A stretch of 64,000 nucleotides of DNA, from the NCBI GenBank assembly GCA_028023455.1, contig JAQFVV010013388.1, positions 64,001 to 128,000 on the forward strand. Direction: 5' to 3'. Both the position numbers and the translations under genes were made by a program. The notes under the pieces were generated by a model, which saw nothing but the letters and a program-made list of their open reading frames with translations, ran no database searches and was not told where the DNA came from. Position 1 is the stretch's first letter. The number at the start of each line of letters is the position of its first letter. Positions 12,781 through 26,071 of this stretch are shown here, piece after piece. This DNA is from Epiperipatus broadwayi (taxonomy: Eukaryota; Onychophora; Udeonychophora; Euonychophora; Peripatidae).

Positions 12781-14225
12781 TGTACCATCTACAAATAGAT
12801 GGTCCAAATATATTGGCATTTGAGAATACTTAAAAGATCGCATAAAGGACGCAATTAGCTTAGTATAATTTTTTTTTTTTAAAAACGTACAATGAGAGTT
12901 GATTTTTTTTTTGTTTCGAATTATTTATCTGTAATTTAATAAAAGGTGAAATTGGAAAGAATTAAAAAGGCATGCAGATTACTAATCCAGATAAACAAAA
13001 AGAATTCCAAAAGTACAAAGATTACGATCAAGAAAACAATTAGGATATTAATTAAAGCTGGCGGAAAGAATTTGTTAAAAAAAAGAACTTTGTGATAAAA
13101 AAAGAAAATAAATGTATATAAAAAAAAAAAACTTTGTGACAGAAAAAGAAAATAAATATATAAGATTATAAACCTATGCAGCATGATAATAATAGCATGC
13201 ACAGAAGTCTCAAAAACTGGATTGAGGTATAAAAAGAAGACAACTTCAATCTAGATCTTTCGTTTATCTTCTGGTTATGTGTTTTTAGAGTCGATTTCCA
13301 TGAGTGACCTGTTGCAGTGAGATGCGTCTGCACAGGAACACTATACACTTGTTGAAAGAAGTCGTCATGCAAGTGTGGAAACGAAGCCTTGTGAACACTG
13401 TCTTTCGTAACAAAGAAGTCATCGCAACCGAGCTTCTTGCTCCAGCTATGGAACAGACTAGGAATGTGAAGATGTCAGCAGGAGAGATCAATTAAATTTC
13501 AAGAAGCACGGATACCAAAGGAGATGGTGATCATGTGATATATTACAAGAACTGATACAAGATTATTTATTCCCAATTTGTGACTTTAATTGTTGGCCAA
13601 TTAATGTTAACCAGGAATGATAATAACGATAGTGACTGATTTTCAATGTTTCAAGGAACTAGCGAGAAGAATTTAAATGTAACAATAACTTTTCATCTGA
13701 TTAATAGTATTTGGATTACTGTATGTCCCCGTCCCCCCCCCCCCCAATTTTTTCTTTACTAATTCTTGTAAAAATACTTTAAATAAATTTTAATAAAATA
13801 TTTAGTATTAATTTAGCACTCTCTTTGTAAATTCTTAATTTGAATATTAGATATTATTAATGTTAGTTTATTAATATTTAATTGAAGAAATTACCTTTGC
13901 CATTATATTTAATAGTTTTGCCCTGGAAAAGATTCATAGAGTTCTTTAAAATGACTATAAATCTAGACCCCGATCTTCAAAATAAATTTCCTTTTAAATT
14001 ACGGTATGTGATGCAATGCGATGGATCGGCGAATTCATGTAGAATTCTGGCACCCTAAAATAAACAAATAAAAACTGATTCCAATGGCTGTGCACATCGT
14101 AATAATTAGTAGGCTAGTTAATCAGGAAATATAGCTATGCTTTTGGAAATAGGAACAAGATATTTTCCTTCTCCATAATTTGATTAACTTTCGCTTTATA
14201 GTGTGTAAAAGAAAGCCTACCAAAA
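12781..14225 (+). repeat. Dispersed repeat, long copy with internal insertion
   Basis: 12781-13100 (ATATTGGCATTTGAGAA..., ACTAATCCAGATAA...) and 14000-14220 (GATCGGCGAATTCATGTAGA..., AATCAGGAAATATAGCTATG...) match consecutive parts of 62820-63330. About 900 bp between them are absent from that second copy. The insert includes a tandem duplication of ACTTTGTGA-(A)n-GAAAATAAATG at 13087-13160 and a higher-GC block at 13280-13500. Confidence 0.5.
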
Positions 14226-14942
14226 TGTGAAAAACGTTACATTATATAAATATAAAGATGTTTCGGTCTTTAACTGGATACTGTTTACATATGCCTACTA
14301 CACAACAGTTATGTGTATTAGACACAAGATAGAAGCCTCAAACCCGTATCAAAGATATTGATAAAAAAAACTACTTTCTTTATTTGTTATAATTTTCAAA
14401 ACCACTTATTTGTTTTCAAAGTAAACAATTAACAATATGAATTAAAATCGACAATTTCTATTCAAACAAACATTTATACTGTCGTTTGAAAGAAACAAAT
14501 ACACTGACAGATATTATATTTTCACAAATTGCAGTCTCCGCAATGGAGAAAAAGATCTCATGATGACAAAGGACTATGTTTCATTGTTTAATGTATGTAC
14601 AGTATTGATGACATACTTCCTAAGATTCTCTGCTTAAACAGTTCAATTGCAAAGTGATTTCCAGCGAAGTTACAGCATTAACATTCTTGTGGTCTGCATG
14701 AAAGTGATCATTAAAAATCTTGTTCTGGATGCTGTTCAATTATTCAAAAAAAAAAAAAAAAAATGCAGGAAGAATGAAACTGTGTCTATTTTATGTTATC
14801 TATGAAGAGTTTGTCAATCTACTTACTCAATCCAAAGTGGTAATGGCATTTTCCACTACTCTGACTTGAATGATAAATTAAAGATCAAACGGAATGTGTG
14901 CGATATTGTGGAGCTTTGTCATGGAGCTACTTGTATTAACAG

Positions 14943-15314
14943 TCAAAAAGAATACTGGCAAAGTTTGTAACAAAGCTGAATTAGTTCAATTTTTGTTTTT
15001 AGAAAACTTTGGTCCCTTAACAAATCAATGAAGGGCAAGAAGGCAGATAGTGAGAAAACATCAAGCCTCCATGTAAATTCATGGTTACTGAAAGCATAAC
15101 CATGAACAGATGCTGCTAAGCGACCAATTTTTTCTAACACAAGACAATAACTATCAAAGTCATCAACCAAAAAAATTATGGAGCCAGAGTAGATGAACCA
15201 CAGATATTTAGTTTGAGAAGAGGTTTTCATTCCAATATTTTTTGTGTGCAATGCTGATACTGTGATATTCTTCTCACTATTGAAAGCGAATAAGTATCTG
15301 ACTTTGCTATCCAC
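14943..15314 (-). pseudogene. Unidentified coding-like fragment
   Basis: An open frame of 123 codons without stops in very AT-rich DNA, starting MDSKVRYLFAFNSEKNITVS and ending KIELIQLCYKLCQYSF. G+C content here is higher than in the flanks (14.5-15.6 kb as a whole). The opposite strand also has coding-like stretches (for example NTGKVCNKAELVQFLFLENF), so the true strand is uncertain. No family is recognised. It could be a piece of a transposon or a retrocopy of a host transcript. Confidence 0.3.
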
Positions 15315-15593
15315 TCTGACAAATAGCCAAGTTATATAAACCTACACACCAGAAGATTCTGACATTGTCTGCAAACTATGAACAGAATTATATGACAGAA
15401 ACTTACAAACAAGCTAGTGAATATTTTTCGTGTCTAAGGCCAAGTGCAAAATTTTGGAGGAAAAATGAGAGACACATGTCCAAAATTTTTCCAATCCCAT
15501 TTTTTAGAAAATTTCATGACAGAGTAAGATCTTCAAGGGCTTTCATGTATCTTTCTATCAATAATGTTATCCAACAATAATGTTTTATATATT

Positions 15594-17545
15594 ATAGCAG
15601 TTGATGGAATCTTCCAAACCTATCTGCCATACGAGGGCACCACTAGGCTATTCGAACCTAAAAAATTTATAAAAGCAGCAGATACATACGGGTGAGGTTC
15701 AACTTTTATCAAACCGAAAGCCCCAGTCACTAACTCAGGGAGAAGCTGAGCTTAAAATATCACTCTGAATATTTAAAATTTCTAATACTTGATTTTAAAA
15801 AATATTATTAATAAAATATATATAAATAAATTACTGCCAAAAATTAACTTATAACATTTTATTATGCACACATACACGCTTTAATACAAACATCTGAAGA
15901 TTAAATTTACTATTAAATATATCTGCTTTAAATTATATGCACAGATGGGGGTACATTAATAGATTTATTACAATTTTAATATTTTGCTAAGTGTAAATAC
16001 ATACACTGCATAGATTACGTATATAACCAACGCAATCCTTTTTAACCTCAGGCTAAAATCTCGCATTTAAACCCAAGGTAGCTTTCTGATATACCAATGT
16101 GACCGATGCAAAATGAGATTATTAGCATAACACAATAATGCTGACAGGAATTTACATCTGTCACCAGATATATTAGAAAATAACGTATCACAGTGGGAAG
16201 GAAAAAGCGTCTTCCCCATGATCATTAATAAATTTCACCAAAAGACAGAAATAATCCGCTGCCCAATTGGTGAAACAAACAAAATCATTGAAATATATAT
16301 GAGATGCTGTATAAATCGGGATAGCGGTCTTTGCCAGCTTACTGTCCCAATGAGAGCACAAGAAAATCAATGATATAAGAAATGCATCTACAACCATTGA
16401 GAATGCGATAGCTACACTTTTGGGCTTTACGTTCAGGTGGGTATTATGACCTATATGCTAACGCGGCACAAAGAAACGAGTATCCAATGCACCTATCCAG
16501 TATACATTGACATAAAACATCTGTACATCTATCTACCATCACTGATTTAACTACGAAACAATTAGCCCAAAACTAACATAATCTTACGAATCAATGCACT
16601 TATGCCTATTTTAAATTATTAATTCAAAAAAAAATTTACGAGAATGGAAATAATAATAGCAAACATTAAAAGAAAGAATAAATTATTTAAATTTCTACTT
16701 AATCAGATAAGAGACTTTATGAGTTAGGTACCGTTTAGATAGAGTATTTGAAACGTTTTTTTTTTTTAGATTATGAAGTTTATACTTTCCATGGCTGTAG
16801 GTTTATTTGAAGTCCGTCTTGGCGGTCTATAATGCGTTACACAACTATGTTCACAGTTCCTTCAATCCGATTGATATTGTCCTAGGTGGAGATGAATCGG
16901 CTGCTCGCCAGTTTCCCCAAATCATCACTCTAGAGGCTGCCTCAGCTGATGCAAGTACGGGAAACAATTTATTGTGTGACCCCTACATTATGGAGATCTG
17001 CAATACACTTATAAATATATTTAAATAACATGGAATCAGCAAGAGCAATCCAAATCCAAATCTCCACTTAAAAGTTTGTTCTTTTTATATCATTTTGAAT
17101 TCGTATCATAAAATTCCAGAATCGATCTTGCCAAGCTTGCCGATGATGACTTTTCTCTGTGAACCGTGTGTTTATTTCTATTTGTTAGCCAGTTTTAGAG
17201 CAGGAACTCAATATTTTATCACTAGTATTTTTTTTTTTATTTATCTCTTATCTGACCTGTTTGCTGTTACATCATCATTATAGAAAATAATTTCCATTCT
17301 AAGATCAAAAATAACTAATTAACAGCTTTTTTTAAAAAAAAAAATTATATTAAAATCAATCTTGTTTTTAGATTTTTAACTTTAAATAATTATACAATTA
17401 GTTTTCCATCTGCGCATTATATATATTAATTTAAATAAAATTTTTAGTAATTTCTGTTTTTATATATATATTTCTATCTGAAGATGATTTTATTTATTTA
17501 TTTTTTTTCACTTTTATTTAAAAGTAGCATATGCTTACCGTTACA
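15594..17545. repeat. LTR-like direct repeat, copy 1 (diverged)
   Basis: Matches to the 18.6-20.6 kb copy: CCACTAGGCTATTCGAACCT near 15.64 kb, GCTGACAGGAATTTACATCTG near 16.14 kb, TAGAGGCTGCCTCAGCTGAT near 16.93 kb, TTTTCCATCTGCGCATTATA near 17.4 kb, and the final CGTTACAATATATA at 17539. The direct offset is about 3.0-3.1 kb throughout. The minus-strand and plus-strand open frames at 16188-16397 and 16807-17028 within it look like chance frames. It may be an LTR relic or another large repeat. Confidence 0.45.
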
Positions 17546-18596
17546 ATATATACAAATTGTATAGTTTATATTGTTTTTATTTAAAGTCAATTCACAATTC
17601 CATTTTTACTTTCATATGTTAATTAATATTAATGATTAACATCTTCAGTATAAATATGATGTCTTGACTCGATTATATAATACACACATTTCATATATAG
17701 AACATATATGTAACTATCATCTTGCTAATAGTGAAAATGGGCATGCATATGCACATACATAAACTTTTCCCAGCAGTTAATATTATGTAATGCACTAGAT
17801 TAACGCTCCAACATTGGTTTATTAAGTAAATGAAATACTCTCAATTCAAGGTACAAGATAAAAAATTTTAAGAGGAAAGAATGGACAATTTTATATTGCT
17901 AAGGCTATTAAATTTATATCTTTATAAGTTTTAAAAAAAGTTTATAATTTGTTTTCATGTAATTTAATTAAAATTTATTACTTTATATTATAATTAGTTA
18001 TATATAATTTTCTTTTCCTATGTTTAAGTAAAACTAATTAAGAGATTAACATTACTAATGAAAACAGAATAAAGGATTAACACATAGGTAAAAATCTATA
18101 TATAAATAAAGACAGTTCAGCCGCACTAGTATATAATCTAATGGAAGATCTTGTTTAATGAATAGATGAGAAAAAAAAAAACTCAACCAACTGCTTGATC
18201 GTCTCTGAATTCTTTAAACTGCAATGTGCAATAATATTGTAGACATGAGAAGTACCAATCAGTAGGAGCTATGTGAAGATACTTATTAAAACCTTACTAG
18301 GCCATAACTGAATGAGAATATATTACGTCAATCATGGAAATCTTATATTAAAAATTTGTCTTTGAAATTAATATTTCCACTAGATGACCTAGGTAAAATT
18401 TAGCTAATGAAAGTTTCATTTATTTAGAAATGCAGACCCGGAGAAACTTTTAGTGCTAATTCTAAACCTGCCAAATATTATAATTAGGTATAGTTTATTC
18501 TCTATTTGAAGTTAGCAGATACAGAAAACAATTCCAGGTAAACATATTTATTGTAATCTAACCCCATTAGTCTGCTTATATTTATCTATTATATAT

Positions 18597-20637
18597 TGTA
18601 ACGATTGGGGAAGAAAGGAGACTTAACGTAATCTGCACTATAGGGCGCCACTAGGCATTTGAACCTAGAAAATTTATATAGTAGGCAGATACGTAAGTAA
18701 AAAAAAAAAAAAATTATTTTATTCTGGTTGATTCTGATCGTTAGCCCATTGTCACTAGCTCAGTGGAGACGCAGAGATAATAATATATATCTTTAATTTA
18801 TATCTTAAATATAAAAAAATAAAAGCCACTGCCAATAATTAACACACAAACAATATTTATTTACGCACATATATAATCATTTAAATTTGAGGAATAACAT
18901 TTATTATGTTAGATTTTAATATTAACATTTAATTTAAATTATTATTTTAAAATTTTAAGATTGTCGAGTATGAATAAACTACATAGATTTGCATTTGAAA
19001 AGAAAATATTTTGTCCCTGATTTAACCTTAGGCCAAAAAGTTCGCAGTCAAACCAACACCAATCCATCTGATATATCGATGTATTCAATGCAGCATGAAT
19101 ACAACAGCACAAAATACTATACTGTCAGGAATGTACATCTGAACAGTAAGTAGATTTAGAGAAGACATTGTCTCTCAACCAAACAGGAATGCTACATCTG
19201 TTGGCGAGTAGAACAATAAACTCCATAGGAATGGACCGCTGTCCTTTTTGCTGACTTACAATCCCATTCCAAAGGCAAACAGGGGGTGTGCGGCATATAC
19301 TGCGATTCTGCACGTAGCGAACCCCATACTACATCTACTAATTACACCAATATATCCAATCCATTGACCTAATTTAACTACGAAACAAATAACCTAAGAT
19401 TACCCTCCCTTAAACTATATATAACTTTACAAATCTATATAGTCATTCATGCCCGACTTAAATTTAACATTTATATACGTTCGCACAAATGAATTTTATA
19501 AAATTTGTTTTATAATGTTGAGTATAGATCGGCTGCATAGATTCCACGGTTAAAAACATTTTAAAATAAACATGACCGATCAAAATACAAAGTCATTGAT
19601 AACGTCAATTACAGAGAAAATACAAGAAACCCAATGGCATTCATCATAAGATGCCGCATTGACATCGATGACATATATTCTAATCGAATATGGAAACCAC
19701 AACATAATTAACCGCTAACAAATCCATGCAACGTCCATACCCAACTTAAATTTCATTAATTTAAATAATTTATACAAATAAATATTAATAGAACTAAAAA
19801 AAAAATGGAAATGATTTTTTTTAGCAAACTCAAATATATATAATTTAAACATTAATTATCAATTTGAAAATCAAATAAGAGTTCATTTTAAAATTTAGAT
19901 TAGCTGAATCTTTAAAAACAAAAATTGACGAAAGTTCTTAATTACTTTTTTTTTTTGTTAATTTGTAAAGTTCATAGCTCACGGTAGAAGAGTCCATGTT
20001 TCTTGGTGTCAATTCCCACGAAGACTTCCATGGAAGACCGGTCTGTTGTCTATACCCTAGTTCTCAATCCGGAGGCTGCCTTAGCTGATTCAATCTTGGT
20101 ATTATAGTCATTTTATTTGAAATAAGTGAGAGAGAGCGACAAGTGCGTCTTATCGCTCTTCTCACAAAATCAAGTTGGAACTCCCCTTAATTTCAATATT
20201 TTTCCTTTTATATCATCCACACAGATTCAACGAACAAACGTCACTAATCCATCATTTTCATTAGGGTCCGAGCTGAGGCTTGGTGCTTCCATTGGTCAAG
20301 CTAATTTCTTTATTTTCTTATCTATCTTTCACCAGACTTTTTAATTATACAAGAGCCCAAGGGCTAGCTTGCTTTTCAATTAATTTCTAAAACAATCATT
20401 TCCATTTACAAAAATATTTTTTTATCTTTAAATCTTGTACTTTTTTATAACAAAGTACGTTCAGATACTTTTATTTATTAAAAAAAAAATATTTTTAAAG
20501 TTTTGCATCTGTGCGAATATATGTTTAACAACTCTTTAATTTTTTTTTTAGCTTTTAGATTTTTAATAAATTTATTTTATTTGCGAACTTAGTTTTTATT
20601 TTAAATTAATGTAACGGCATATTTATATATCGTTACA
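18597..20637. repeat. LTR-like direct repeat, copy 2 (possible solo LTR)
   Basis: The block begins TGTAACGATTGGGGAAG and ends CGTTACA, which gives the TG...CA ends and short terminal inversion of retroviral-type LTRs, within a TATAT/ATATA context that could be a target duplication. It matches the 15.6-17.5 kb block at several places in the same order: CCACTAGGC-TTTGAACCTAGAAAATTTATA near 18.65 kb, ACTGTCAGGAATGTACATCTG near 19.12 kb, GGAGGCTGCCTTAGCTGAT near 20.07 kb, and TTTTGCATCTGTGCGAATAT near 20.5 kb. No internal gag-pol was found beside either copy. Confidence 0.45.
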
Positions 20638-20639
20638 AT

Positions 20640-22260
20640 ATATATATATATAAGATTTGCCAAGTGTTATGCATACTCCTGTCACTTATTGCTCCAAATG
20701 CTGATATAACTGTAAATTAATTACACTTTGCAAATGAAGTTAATTATTGATAATAATATTTTAAAGTTAGGCATGCATTTATTGTAATTTTCTAGTGAAT
20801 TTATGAATTCATTCATATACAATTTCATATTTATCATGCAAATAAATGAACTATTACTTGAATTTGTAGTTTACTTGTATAATTTTGGATTTTCTTTATC
20901 TGCTCCATATCTTTCATTATCTATTTTGACATTTGTGATCTCCTCATACATTTTCATTGACACTTACAGAGAAAAATATTTCTATGAAAAGAAAACAGCA
21001 TAATAAATAAATATTTATATTTAATCACTTATTTCTAAGCAGATCATGACCTGGATAATAGTTGCTTAATTAACAATCCAAAATGAAGATTTAATTAATA
21101 TGTGTGCATAAACTAACACTTCATATATATATATATATAGAATTAAAAAGATTTAATTCCCATTAACTGTTATACATCAGCATGTTTCAGTTACAATATA
21201 TACACATACGTACTTCATTTTTTTAACAAAATTAGTTTGATTTGTTAGTGATCACTGATAGTTAAACCATAAATGTAAAGGATGCTGACTTGGAATTATC
21301 AGAAATATATATAAATATATAGTAGGCCTGCATTCATGTCATTTATTCCATCCCCTATGGATACCTAAATTTATGGATAGTATGCAAAGTTATATATTGA
21401 ACGTCATAAACACATATGCATTTTTATTGTGTATATACATGGAAATAATTTAAACTACACAAGAGACATATAAATAACTTATCAACATAATGAACAATGT
21501 TATTGATATGAGTTCCATATCTTCATTAACTATCAACCAATCAAATGTAGGTATAATGGGAGAGGTCCGACTGATATCTTTTATTGGTTAATAGCTTGAG
21601 AGTGTGGAACTTATCAAAAATGCATAGAAAATACATAGCTGATGAATATGAAATATGTCATTAACAAAAATAACTTACAAATATATATAAAAGCATGCAT
21701 TTTTAATAAATGCACACATATACATATAGTGTTATTAATATGTATATATCTATAAAACAATGTAAAACTTTTAAGATAAAAAATAATTAATTACCCAAAA
21801 AGATGCTGTACATTTTAATATTTGTGAATATATACAAAAGTGCAAGCTCGTATCCATAGTTAGCCACAATGAGTTTTTGCAAACGATTTTAATCTTCACA
21901 GTAGAAATGCAATAAACTAGATATCAAAATATGGCCTCTATTTGATGTAACTTTGGTACACTAAAAATGCTCTGAATTTGGACTAAATGGTGATGAAATT
22001 TTAATATACTGAATAGAAAAAAACTGATTTTTTTCATCAATCGTGAAGAAATTATTCTTCAGCATTTGTGTACATTAACTACTAACTAGCAATAGAATTA
22101 AAAATATTTAGTGATATAATTCATTTTCTTGGGTTATCGGTAGGGAAATGGTAGAAAATATTAGAAAGCTATGATCAATGACAATTGAACTTTAGCCATT
22201 TTAACCATCCATTGGGCAAAATATTCAACATACATAGATAATAAAAATAATAATCAAATT
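20640..22260. other. Intronic AT-rich DNA without recognised gene
   Basis: TA microsatellites at 20.64 and 21.13 kb, and an isolated inverted similarity between 21495-21540 and 21560-21610 (TGAGTTCCATATC / GTGTGGAACTTATC, ACTATCAACCAATC / GATTGGTTAATAGC forms). No coding signal. Confidence 0.4.
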
Positions 22261-22261
22261 A

Positions 22262-22372
22262 TTTGCTACTCCGGAGTTCACAGAAAGTTCTAGCACTGAG
22301 CTATGAACCAAAAACCTTCAGCTTTAGCAGACACCATTTCGCCACTGGACTAAACAGGTTTGGGCAACATAT
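22262..22372 (-). mobile_element. Possible tRNA-derived SINE remnant
   Basis: The minus strand reads TTTAGTCCAGTGGCGAAATG, A-box-like, followed by GGTTTTTGGTTCATAGCTCAG, a weak B-box, and then another A-box-like CTCAGTGCTAGAAC. Structure and local GC enrichment suggest a decayed SINE. Confidence 0.4.
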
Positions 22373-22585
22373 ATAGAAGTTAAACAATTAAGATTGGAAT
22401 TTCAAGATTTTTGAATGGTATTTTTTTAATGTATTAATTTTTTGTATAATATATATACATTTTTTTTAAATAAGACATCTGTGTATTCATCAATATTTAA
22501 TTATATCATGAAAAATTAAATTATAGGGTGATGAAGCTTTAATTTTTAAGAATAATATTTATACGACCAAAGTATAAAATATATA

Positions 22586-23619
22586 CACCTGGGTCTCTTT
22601 TTATGCGGACTTATTTAACACGATTTTGAAGTTACGCAATTCGTGTTTCACCGGAAGTCGAACTCCGATATTGCACTATTGCTTTAAATAATAAATTTCG
22701 TGCACTTACGTTATATTGAAAGTAATAGCACATTATTGGAATTCGACTTTCAACTTAGTAATTTCAATATTTTCAGTGCTTTATAATAGTAAGATTTAAT
22801 GCAATAATGAAATTAAAATCATGATTTCCACATTTTATGTATACATACATTAAATTTTACAAGATTATAATGTAAATTTGTTCAAACATTGTGCATGTTA
22901 ATTTTGCATTTTAAATCACATTCTCTTTTTGCTTTTTAAAAAAGAACGTAATCAATTAGTATCCACAAGTTTATTTTTAAAAGGTCAGTAATAGCAGTGG
23001 ACACAATTAAATTTGACAATTAAAAATTAAAATCTGATTTTTAATTGTAATTAACAATTTAAAAATTACTTACGGCGACTTGAAATAATGTGATGTGAAA
23101 TTTGATTTTTAAACGGAATTGAAAATTAAAGACAAAAATAAGAATTTAATTTTTAGTTGTTAGTTTCATAAACAATTAATAAAATCATTGACTCAAAGAT
23201 TAATTACTAATTACGTTGTCACCAGAAAACCATTGACACAACATGAGTGTGAACGTGTTTTTCAGCAAATAGCTATAATAATTAAAACGTGTATAAAAAA
23301 ATGTAAATTACTGTACTGTAAATTATGCATAAAAATATATTATTTTGAATAAAATTAAATATTATAGTTAAAAAAAGTTTGTCTTGTATCAATTTTTTTC
23401 AAATTTGAAATTTTTTATTAGTCATATTTTATTTCCTTATTTTTTTTTTTGCGTGAATTTTAAAGTAATTTTACGTTGGTGTTTTGCTTTTACGCGAATT
23501 TTGAAAAATCACAGACCGCACACCCCCTTTTTCAATCTAAGTTACGTCTATTTTTGCGTGATTTCGTTTGCGCGTGTTTTCTGAGGAACCTATCTATCGC
23601 GTAAAACGAGACCCAGGTG
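22586..23619 (+). mobile_element. Tigger-like non-autonomous DNA transposon, copy 2
   Basis: This 1,034-bp copy has intact inverted ends CACCTGGGTCTC / GAGACCCAGGTG and TA duplications at 22584-22585 and 23620-23621. It is collinear with copy 1 at high identity by eye but lacks the extra terminal insertion. Interior is A/T-rich with no open frame of note. Orientation is taken as the same as copy 1. Confidence 0.87.
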
Positions 23620-23649
23620 TATGGTGAAGACATGATTAAAAAAATGATA

Positions 23650-24190
23650 TCCTATCTATAAGCCATTAATTATTTGTTTTCTTCGAAGAACATTTGAAAA
23701 AAGAATATATGTAAAACATCAGTAGTTAGGTATAATTAAAAAGTATCTAGACAAAGCAGCAAAGGTAGATAAAGATGGCTTTGGTCCTTGGAATTTAATA
23801 GAAAAAGCATTTTTAAAGATTACAAATTCAATGGTATATATGTATAGAATGAAAAAAAAAAGCTTTTACCAATGATCATGATATATTTGAAATTAAGTTC
23901 CAATATAATCTGGATTAACATTTTAGATTTTACTCGTTTCATATAGCATAAATTATGTGATGTCTAAAAAATAATTTTGTCATCAATCTGTATTTACTGT
24001 TTTGTTATTGGATGCTACAACCGTATTGCAAAATTAAATAGAATTTAAGTTCACTAATTTAGTAATCAGTTATATATATGTATTTTAAATTCTAAAAACA
24101 TATTTACTATTTTGTAAACTTTTCTTAAGTTGATATTCGCTTATGTAAGTATTTTATGTAGCACCCAAATACAAATTAAGAATGATGAAT
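23650..24190. other. Intronic DNA beyond the last miR-2 hairpin, nothing recognised
   Basis: AT-rich sequence between miR-2 copy 5 and Tigger-like copy 2. No further hairpin of the family. Confidence 0.5.
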
Positions 24191-24198
24191 CATAAAGG

Positions 24199-24270
24199 TG
24201 TTCAGCTCATCAAAGCTGGCTGTGATATGAATAATATCAACACATCAAAACCACTTTGACGAACAGACTA
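24199..24270 (-). ncRNA. mir-2: miR-2 family precursor, copy 5 (most distal)
   Basis: Mature miR-2 at 24205-24227 on minus. The 5' arm reads GTCAAAGTGGTTTTGATGTG with loop TTGATATTATTC. The outer stem GTTCG/CTGAAC pairs. It is the last recognisable family member before the 3' end of the host gene; no miR-13-type variant was seen. Confidence 0.95.
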
Positions 24271-25020
24271 CCAATGATGGTCTGAACCATTAACTTTGAA
24301 TTCATAAATAGAATATGTATTATATTTTCTTATATAATAAATGTTTAAGACATATTGGTTCAACATTTTCTAGCCTCACAAACATATACCTATGACCTAC
24401 ATCTATTAGAAATGATTTTTTTTCAGTATCTGAAACAAAAATATATTACTTTCTCAAAAAAAAAATAACACTTAGAAAAAAACAAAGAAATCAATATAAA
24501 AAAAAAATTCTATTTGACAAAATTTCAAAAACTATGAAAACAAGATTTTAGAATTTGAAGAATGTTTGAAAGAAAGGTGGTGGATAGTGAGACCAGTTTT
24601 TCCAAAAGATAAAAGTTGTTAGTTGCCTATCTGAATTACATTCTAAAGGCTAAGTCTTGCAAATTATTATTATTTTTTGAATAAAATCGCAATTTTCCAT
24701 TTTATATTATTTTTCAAAAACAAATGAAATCGTGTAATATACCTCTTTACAATAATAAATTTTATAAAAGTGATTTTGTAAATAATGAAACAAATGTTAC
24801 CAGTGTTTATAGTGGGGGCAAAATATTCACATGTAAAAAAAAAATAAGAATTACGGTAAGGTTTTCTGCTTTAAAATGCATTACTAAATTATTAAATATC
24901 TTTTTATTTTGATTATGATACAAAAAGCAATATCATTACTGTACTTTTTTTTATAAAGGTGATTAAAATATTTTATGCAAACGATGCGTAGCATTTTTTC
25001 TTTTTTGTTTCTTAATCATT

Positions 25021-25178
25021 ATCATGATTGTCAACCACTATCAATCCACTGCAGGATGAAGGTCTCTCTAAGTTCAATCCATCTTTCTCCGATCTCTAGC
25101 CTCTCTTCTCCACATCATCCCTGGACACTTTCTTATTTCATCTATCCATCTCACAAGCGGTCTATTTCTGGGTCTTAA
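25021..25178 (-). pseudogene. RTE-type LINE C-terminal fragment
   Basis: On the minus strand the segment reads R-P-L-V-R-W-I/M-D, then RDDVEKRG-like and WIELRETFILQWID-like pieces in broken frames. This is the basic G-R-P-x-x-R-W-x-D-x(8)-W-x-x-x-A-x-D-R-x-x-W block that ends many RTE/CR1-type polyproteins. Only about 150 bp survive, about 110 bp from miR-2 copy 4. Confidence 0.55.
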
Positions 25179-25285
25179 TACAATTATTTTATTTTCAAAC
25201 TTTAAACTTATTTGAATTTTGGACTGCTATTGTTTTCTTTAACATTTTACAAAGAGACAGTGTGATAAAAAAAGTAAAAACCTAA

Positions 25286-25357
25286 GCTTTCAGCTCATCA
25301 AAGCTGGCTGTGATATGGTTAAAATTTCAACATATCTCAGCCACTTTGAGAGCAGAA
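25286..25357 (-). ncRNA. mir-2: miR-2 family precursor, copy 4
   Basis: Mature miR-2 at 25293-25315 on minus (3' arm), same 23 nt as copies 1 and 2. The 5' arm reads CTCAAAGTGGCTGAGATATG, and the base CTGCT/AGCTG pairs. Together with copies 3 and 5 it forms the distal group of the cluster. Confidence 0.95.
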
Positions 25358-25400
25358 GGAAAGGCAATAAAACAATTATTTGCAATGCCAAGGATTAACA

Positions 25401-25476
25401 GTTACTTAACTCATCAAAGCTGGCTGTGATATGTATTTTAAAAAATCACATCACAACCACTTTGATGGGCAAACAA
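25401..25476 (-). ncRNA. mir-2: miR-2 family precursor, copy 3
   Basis: Mature strand at 25409-25431 on minus starts TATCACAGCCAGCTTTGATG and ends GAGT instead of GAGC, a change outside the seed. The 5' arm reads CCATCAAAGTGGTTGTGATG, almost the textbook miR-2 star. The loop is A/T-rich. It is paired with copy 4, about 95 bp further downstream on the minus strand, suggesting a local tandem duplication. Confidence 0.95.
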
Positions 25477-26071
25477 CTGCTAACTAAAATTTTCAAAATA
25501 TTAAAGAGATTAAAAAAAACAAGCAAAAATAATGTTGCTATTATACACATAATTCAATGAGAAAAGCGTAATAAACAATCGTATATATATTTTTCCTTGC
25601 GCTTTCCATTGCTGTATAACAATATGAATGAAAATAATAGATCTAAATAAGAATACTAGTTTTTAATCAAAATAAATAAGATTTTTTTTTATTTCTAGGT
25701 ATAAAATCTATTAAATCTTAACCTGTGAAAACTTTGTGTAACTGTAAACTTAACATATGAAACAGTCATAATTATTTTATTGAGAAGAATCTTATTATAT
25801 TCAGTAGCACATATCATTGCAAGAGAAAATTTTACAACTTCAAGATGGAAATAATTTTTAAAAAAATGTGACATGGTAATCCATCATCAAATTAAAAACG
25901 TCAAAAAATATGTAAAAGATATTTTAAAAAGTTTCTTTTATTATTAACATTTATTTATATACTATTAAATTATACTTTATATTAAAATACTGATCTAGCA
26001 TTATATTTTTTATATATTTTTGTAATAAAAGCAAATATTTTTCATACCAAAGAACTATTAATCTATACAAG

